DNA of 16,435 nucleotides from Candidatus Gastranaerophilales bacterium (GTDB lineage: Bacteria; Cyanobacteriota; Vampirovibrionia; Gastranaerophilales; Gastranaerophilaceae), in NCBI GenBank assembly GCA_021205645.1, contig JAJPXE010000250.1:1-16435 (forward strand). The letters run 5' to 3'. Below the pieces are notes generated by a model. The model was given only the letters and a program-made list of their open reading frames with translations, did not search any database and was not told where the DNA came from. Both the position numbers and the translations under genes were made by a program. Of this stretch, positions 12,547-16,435 are shown piece by piece; position 1 is the first letter of the stretch; each line of letters opens with the position of its first letter.

Positions 12547-13801
12547 TTCTGTAGAAAACGGTTCAATAGCTCAGGAGCTTGAAATAGAAAGCGGTGATAT
12601 ACTTCTGAGTATAGACGGTGTAAAGCTTAGCGACCTTATTGATTACAATTTTTATTGTAAAAATGAGTTTATAACCGTTGAAATACAGAAAAAAAACGGG
12701 GAGATTGAAGAAATTGAGCTTGAAAAAGATTTTGATGAAGATTTGGGAATAGTATTTGAAAGTGCTGTTTTTGATAAGATACACCCCTGCATGAATAAGT
12801 GCATATTTTGTTTTGTAGACCAACAGCCAAAAGGTTTGCGTGACACTTTATATATAAAAGATGATGATTACAGATTATCGTATTTGCAGGGTACGTATAT
12901 TACGCTTACAAATATAACACAGACTGATAAAGAGCGGATTTCGAGAATGCGTTTAGGTCCGTTTTATATATCAGTACATACAACAAATCCGGAATTACGG
13001 GTAAAAATGCTGCGCAACCCGAAAGCAGCACGTATAATGCAGGAGTTAAACTGGTTTAAATCACATGAAATACCGTTTCACGCACAGATTGTACTCTGTC
13101 CCGGTTTCAATGACGGGAAAGAACTGGAAAGAACACTTAAAGATTTAACTTCTCATGGAGATTGTCTGCTGTCTGTTGCAATCGTTCCTGTCGGGATTAC
13201 AACTTTCAGAAAAGACAGCATTCTTAATAGAGTGGATAAATCTGCCGCAAAAGAAACTCTTAAAATTGCAGGCAAGTTTAAAAAAGTTTGTTGTTCCGAT
13301 GAGTTCTTTTTGCTTGCAGATGAGCCGATACCCGACACGGAATATTACGGGAATTTTAGTCAGCTTGATGACGGTGTCGGCTCAATAAGGGCATTACTTG
13401 ATGATTTTTATTCTCACACACTGCCAAAATCTCTAAAAAAGCCGCTTAGTCTGACATTTGCGACATCTTATGCCGGCAGAATTGCTCTGAATGAAGCTGC
13501 TAAAACCCTTAACGGCATTAAAAATCTGACATGCGTTGTCAAACCTGTAAAATCGAATTACTGGGGAGAAAATATCACCGTTGCAGGATTGATTACATCT
13601 GACGATTTGATACGAACGCTTGAAAATGACAAATCCGATTATGCGGTTATTCCGTCAGTTATGCTCAAACCATTCTCCGATTTGTTCCTTGACGGTAAAA
13701 GTCTGGAATATGTAAAAGAAAAAACAGGCAAAAATTTTATAATTATAAAAAAACAGTATTCATTAAAAGAGTTGATAGAGTTTATTAAACTTTACGCATA
13801 G
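12530..13801 (+). CDS. DUF512 family iron-sulfur protein (PDZ plus radical SAM-like)
   Basis: A 423-aa protein of the family annotated in cyanobacteria as a putative FeS-containing oxidoreductase (TIGR03279, DUF512). Residues 1-65 form a PDZ-like domain (AQELEIESGDILLSIDG). A radical SAM-like cluster motif follows at C87-MNK-C91-IF-C94 in HPCMNKCIFCFVDQQPKGL. DDYRLSYLQGTYITLTN and PFYISVHTTNPELRVKMLRN are strong family blocks. The C-terminal DUF512 domain includes VPVGITTFR and a later segment with FATSYAGRIA. The reaction is unknown in any organism that I can cite from sequence. GAGGG lies about 8 nt before the ATG, inside the PadR-like gene. No terminator is seen before the next gene. Confidence 0.9.
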   Translation: MPATVSSVENGSIAQELEIESGDILLSIDGVKLSDLIDYNFYCKNEFITVEIQKKNGEIEEIELEKDFDEDLGIVFESAVFDKIHPCMNKCIFCFVDQQPKGLRDTLYIKDDDYRLSYLQGTYITLTNITQTDKERISRMRLGPFYISVHTTNPELRVKMLRNPKAARIMQELNWFKSHEIPFHAQIVLCPGFNDGKELERTLKDLTSHGDCLLSVAIVPVGITTFRKDSILNRVDKSAAKETLKIAGKFKKVCCSDEFFLLADEPIPDTEYYGNFSQLDDGVGSIRALLDDFYSHTLPKSLKKPLSLTFATSYAGRIALNEAAKTLNGIKNLTCVVKPVKSNYWGENITVAGLITSDDLIRTLENDKSDYAVIPSVMLKPFSDLFLDGKSLEYVKEKTGKNFIIIKKQYSLKELIEFIKLYA

Positions 13802-13820
13802 CCGTTGTTTATACTATAAT
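13791..13820 (+). promoter_or_regulatory. Candidate promoter of the DedA gene
   Basis: TTTACG (13791-13796), overlapping the end of the DUF512 frame, is followed after 18 nt by a perfect TATAAT (13815-13820). The start would be near 13827, giving a 24-nt leader containing AGAGG (13834-13838). Confidence 0.5.
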
Positions 13821-13850
13821 CTATATGATGGTAAGAGGAACACACCAAAA

Positions 13851-14474
13851 ATGATTGAACAAATTTTGGAAATACTTATTAGTTTTATAGAGAGTACAAT
13901 AACAATACTTGGTCCTTGGGGAATAAGTTTGTTAATGGCGATAGAATCCTGTAACATACCATTGCCGAGCGAGGCAATATTGCCGTTTGCGGGTTATCTG
14001 GTGACAACGGGTAAAATCAGCAGCATTCACACAGCTGCTGTTTTCGGAGCTGCAGGCTGCGTTATAGGCTCAATCCCTTCGTATTATCTTGGCTATTTTG
14101 GCGGAAGAAACTTTATTGAAAAATACGGAAAATATTTCCTTATCTCAAAACACGATTTGGAAACCGCAGACAAATGGGTTGATAAATACGGAAATTCAGC
14201 ATTTTTTATATGCAGAATGCTTCCGGTTGTAAGGACTTTTATCTCGCTTCCCGCCGGAATTCTAAAGGCGCAAAAACGTACCTTTTTTCTGTTAACCTTT
14301 TTAGGTTCTTTAATATGGAGCTACATACTTGTGTTTGTTGGAATAAGACTCGGCGAAAATTTCGAAACGTTAAAATCTGTCTGGCACAAATTTGATGCAG
14401 TTATTATTACAATATTTATAATTTTAGGTTCAATATACATTTACAAGCATATAAAAGCGTTAAAGAATTCGTAA
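13851..14474 (+). CDS. DedA family membrane protein
   Basis: A 207-aa inner-membrane protein of the DedA/VTT (SNARE-associated) superfamily, whose members flip phospholipids or undecaprenyl phosphate and support membrane potential. Family marks in order: IESCNIPLPSEAILPFAGYL at 31-50 with the acidic residue in PLPSE; GSIPSYYLGYFGGRNFIEKYG at 73-93; and RMLPVVRTFISLPAG at 122-136, with the Arg pair of the re-entrant motif (R122, R128). Hydrophobic segments lie at about 15-32, 42-56, 63-82, 129-138, 143-165 and 182-199. Length is normal. The Shine-Dalgarno AGAGG is 12 nt before ATG, somewhat distant. It has its own candidate promoter and may also be read from the PadR/DUF512 unit. Confidence 0.92.
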   Translation: MIEQILEILISFIESTITILGPWGISLLMAIESCNIPLPSEAILPFAGYLVTTGKISSIHTAAVFGAAGCVIGSIPSYYLGYFGGRNFIEKYGKYFLISKHDLETADKWVDKYGNSAFFICRMLPVVRTFISLPAGILKAQKRTFFLLTFLGSLIWSYILVFVGIRLGENFETLKSVWHKFDAVIITIFIILGSIYIYKHIKALKNS

Positions 14475-14481
14475 TTTTTCG

Positions 14482-14495
14482 GATAATATATTATC
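14482..14495. repeat. Perfect palindrome GATAATATATTATC between convergent genes
   Basis: A 14-bp palindrome 7 nt after the DedA stop, flanked by TTTTTC and AAAAAA, so a longer AT-only stem could form. It may act as a weak bidirectional terminator, but its lack of GC pairs makes this doubtful. The rest of the 123-nt convergent gap shows nothing else clear. Confidence 0.35.
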
Positions 14496-14597
14496 AAAAA
14501 ACTGACTTTTTAAAGATATTCCATTTCTATTACGGACAATTGTGCAGGATGAGCAGATATTTTCTGTTATAACCGCTGCATACCTGACAGGAACATT

Positions 14598-15773
14598 TTA
14601 ATAAGTATCACAGTTACGCAATTTTGTTATAAAATTTTTTAACCGCACCATTGCAATTTTTAGTTTATCAAAGGAATAAGCATAAGATATCCTCAAATAC
14701 CCCTCTCCGCTCTCTCCGAATGCCGTTCCCGGAACAGCTGCAACCTTTTCTTCTTTTAATAATCTTTCAGCAAATTCCTCACATGTCATTCCGAATTCTT
14801 TTATACACGGGAACACATAAAACGCTCCGTACGGTTCAAAACATTCAAGCCCCATTTCCTTAAAAGCATTCATTAAGAAGCGCCGTCTTTGATTGTAGGA
14901 GTTCCTCATTATCTCAACATCTTTATCACTGTTTTTGAGTGCATCAACAGCCGCATATTGGCTTATTGTCGGGGCACACATTATCGCATACTGATGGATT
15001 TTTATCATTTGTTTGATAATCTCATCCGATCCGCAGGCATAACCCAATCGCCAACCCGTCATTGCATAAGATTTTGAAAAACCGTTGATTAAAATTGTAC
15101 GCTCTTTCATGCCGTCTAAGCTTGCAGCGGATACATGCCTGCCTTTATAAGTCAATTCGCTGTATATCTCGTCTGAAATAACATATAAATCGTGTTTTTT
15201 TACAATACTGGCAATAGTTTCTAAATCCGTTTTTTCCATAATAGAGCCGGTTGGATTATTCGGATACGGCAAAATTAAGACTTTTGATCTGTCACTAACT
15301 GCGTTTTCCAGTTCCTCAGCCGTCAATCGGAATTCATTTTTGGATTTAAGATTGATAATAACGGGTTTTCCGCCCGCAAGGATTGTACATGGTTCGTAAG
15401 ACACATAAGACGGCTGCGGAATAATAACTTCATCACCCGTATTGAGTAATGTCCTCAGGGCTATGTCAATTGCTTCCGAACCGCCGACTGTGACAATAAC
15501 CTCGCTCAACGGGTCATATTCAATCCCCTGACGTCTTTGTAGATAATTACATATTTCAATCCTTAAATCCTTTAAACCCGCATTTGATGTGTAAAACGTC
15601 CTGCCGCTCTCAAATGCGTAAATCCCTTCTTCCCGAATATGCCACGGGGTGTCAAAATCAGGTTCACCCACTCCCAGTGAGATAACATCTTTCATCTCGC
15701 TTACAAGATCAAAAAAACGCCTTATACCCGATGGTTTTAACTGCATAACTTTATCACTGAGAGGGTTTCTCAT
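14598..15773 (-). CDS. PLP-dependent aminotransferase class I/II
   Basis: A 391-aa fold-type I aminotransferase of the aspartate aminotransferase superfamily, cytosolic. DVISLGVGEPDFDTP is at 29-43, TVGGSEAIDIAL at 95-106, the PYPNNPTG loop at 169-176, and SDEIYSELTY with Asp201 and Tyr204 for the pyridine ring. The Schiff-base lysine is K234 in GFSKSYAMTGWRLGY, with the phosphate-binding Arg at 242. A late YLRISYA block supplies the carboxylate-binding Arg. All catalytic residues are present. Pairing with an Lrp-type regulator by a 4-nt ATGA overlap resembles the alaR-alaT pair of Bacillus, so alanine or a related amino acid is a plausible substrate. Aspartate or aromatic specificity cannot be excluded from sequence. 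No clear terminator follows. Confidence 0.92.
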   Translation of the reverse strand: MRNPLSDKVMQLKPSGIRRFFDLVSEMKDVISLGVGEPDFDTPWHIREEGIYAFESGRTFYTSNAGLKDLRIEICNYLQRRQGIEYDPLSEVIVTVGGSEAIDIALRTLLNTGDEVIIPQPSYVSYEPCTILAGGKPVIINLKSKNEFRLTAEELENAVSDRSKVLILPYPNNPTGSIMEKTDLETIASIVKKHDLYVISDEIYSELTYKGRHVSAASLDGMKERTILINGFSKSYAMTGWRLGYACGSDEIIKQMIKIHQYAIMCAPTISQYAAVDALKNSDKDVEIMRNSYNQRRRFLMNAFKEMGLECFEPYGAFYVFPCIKEFGMTCEEFAERLLKEEKVAAVPGTAFGESGEGYLRISYAYSFDKLKIAMVRLKNFITKLRNCDTY

Positions 15774-16252
15774 GGAGTGATAACCTCTCTTTCATCTTCA
15801 TACTTTTTAGAAAGGATTGTTCCGTGGTCTTTATATCGTTTAAGTATAAAATGCGTTGCGGTGCTCAATACACTGTCAAGAGTTGAAAGCTTATCGGATA
15901 CAAAACCTGAAATCTCTTTTAACGATTTTTCCTCAAGAGTGACAAGCAAATCATATCCGCCTGAAATAAGATAAACTGATTTAACCTCGGGATAGTTATA
16001 AATCCTTTCGGCAATTCGGTCGAATCCCTGACCTCTCTGCGGTGTTACACGAACCTCAATCAGGGCGCTGACTTTTTCTATTGAAGTTTTTTCCCAATCG
16101 ATAAGCGTGTGATATCCGCATATCACCCCTTCTTCTTCAAGTGATTGAAGCTCATTTGCCACCTCAAGTTCGTTTTTACCAAGAAGTGCAGACAACTCTT
16201 TTATATCAATCCGGCTGTTCTTTTCTATAATCGAAAGCAATTCATCTCTCAT
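15770..16252 (-). CDS. Lrp/AsnC family transcriptional regulator
   Basis: A 160-aa regulator. The N-terminal helix-turn-helix is at about 1-50 (LLSIIEKNSRIDIKELSALLG, then LQSLEEEGVICGYHTLIDWEK). The C-terminal ligand-sensing RAM domain is at about 62-145 (IEVRVTPQRGQGFDRIAERI, VKSVYLISGGYDLLVTLE). The protein ends RYKDHGTILSKKYEDE plus a short tail. Such proteins form dimers and higher oligomers and respond to amino acids. GGAGG lies about 5 nt before ATG 16252, a strong site. It precedes and overlaps the aminotransferase gene, which it probably controls together with itself; a candidate operator lies at 16270-16285. Confidence 0.93.
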   Translation of the reverse strand: MRDELLSIIEKNSRIDIKELSALLGKNELEVANELQSLEEEGVICGYHTLIDWEKTSIEKVSALIEVRVTPQRGQGFDRIAERIYNYPEVKSVYLISGGYDLLVTLEEKSLKEISGFVSDKLSTLDSVLSTATHFILKRYKDHGTILSKKYEDEREVITP

Positions 16253-16269
16253 ACTTTCCTCCTTTGCCT

Positions 16270-16287
16270 TGATATTAAATTATCACA
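16270..16287 (-). promoter_or_regulatory. Extended -10 promoter with overlapping dyad for the Lrp gene
   Basis: On the minus strand TGTGATAAT (16287-16279) is an extended -10 with one mismatch. The sequence TGATATTAAATTATCA (16270-16285) has 5-bp arms TGATA/TATCA around 6 AT bases and overlaps it. AT-rich dyads of this size are typical Lrp/AsnC sites, so autorepression is a reasonable guess. Confidence 0.45.
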
Positions 16288-16335
16288 AAATCGGATAAAA
16301 TTTAAGTTTATTTTTTAAGTTTGCGGAAGTATTAT

Positions 16336-16427
16336 GTTTCGGAACTTGCACAGATATCACTTCACCCGAAACTTTATTCTCCTCTCCAACCGGGGAGGGG
16401 AGCGGAGCGGGTGCTGCTGTGCAGCAC
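16336..16427. repeat. Cluster of three inverted repeats, possible intergenic repeat element
   Basis: Three dyads follow one another: GTTTCGG/CCGAAAC (16336-16342 and 16366-16372); CTCCTCTCC with GGAGGGGAG around AACCGG (16379-16402, one G-T pair); and GTGCTGC-TGT-GCAGCAC (16411-16427, perfect). No T run follows on either strand, so terminator function is not supported. The stretch is GC-richer than the genome around it and runs to the window edge; it resembles a dispersed intergenic repeat. It has no visible coding content. Confidence 0.45.
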
Positions 16428-16435
16428 AGTCTCCG

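Noticed and set aside
14500..14597. Terminator for the aminotransferase in the convergent gap
   Set aside because: Only short stems (GCAG/CTGC, CAGA/TCTG) without a T run could be found.
1..16435. CRISPR array, transposase, prophage, defence or secondary-metabolite cluster
   Set aside because: No regularly spaced repeats and no matching protein families were seen; most genes are housekeeping.

Overview
The window looks like chromosome of an AT-rich, non-photosynthetic relative of cyanobacteria (Melainabacteria/Vampirovibrionia, perhaps gut Gastranaerophilales). This is inferred from protein sequence alone. S10 has the cyanobacterial-style blocks GPIPLPTKRRIYCVLRSPHV and DLPAGVDIEVKL. L3 has RHNF.RGPMGHGSKNHREPGS.GAGTTP. 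A DUF512 iron-sulfur protein typical of cyanobacteria and Clostridia is also present. No photosynthesis gene is seen, and S14 is the short zinc form rather than the long form usual in cyanobacteria.

Layout. (1) 1-4026: an uncharacterised small protein; a coupled pair of an AI-2E/PerM-family membrane protein and a B12-binding-like radical SAM protein; then, on the minus strand and abutting stop to stop, an uncharacterised low-complexity protein. The two uncharacterised genes share a 14-base upstream element at the same distance from their starts. (2) 4171-11627, minus strand: a ribosomal protein cluster read right to left as S10 | L3-L4-L23-L2-S19-L22-S3-L16-L29-S17-L14-L24-L5-S14 and ended by a strong hairpin terminator. 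The usual continuation (S8, L6, L18, S5, L30, L15, secY) is absent. S10 is separated from L3 by a spacer with its own promoter and a structured leader. The L23-L2 spacer (207 nt) holds two tightly packed tiny ORFs. (3) 11628-12027: a 400-nt divergent spacer without a convincing protein gene but with several successive hairpins. (4) 12028-14474, plus strand: a PadR-like regulator overlapping the DUF512 gene, then a DedA-family membrane protein with its own promoter. (5) 14598-16252, minus strand: an Lrp/AsnC regulator and a class I/II aminotransferase overlapping by ATGA, behind an extended -10 promoter containing a dyad. (6) 16336-16435: a GC-richer run of hairpins that may be an intergenic repeat cut by the window edge.

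Most of the window is core translation machinery and is ordinary. The points worth a second look are the shared promoter element and its two disordered-type products, the tiny ORFs inside the ribosomal cluster, the hairpin-rich spacer beside S10, the early end of the spc-type block, and the PadR/DUF512 overlap. I found no CRISPR array, transposase, tRNA, rRNA or recognisable defence system.
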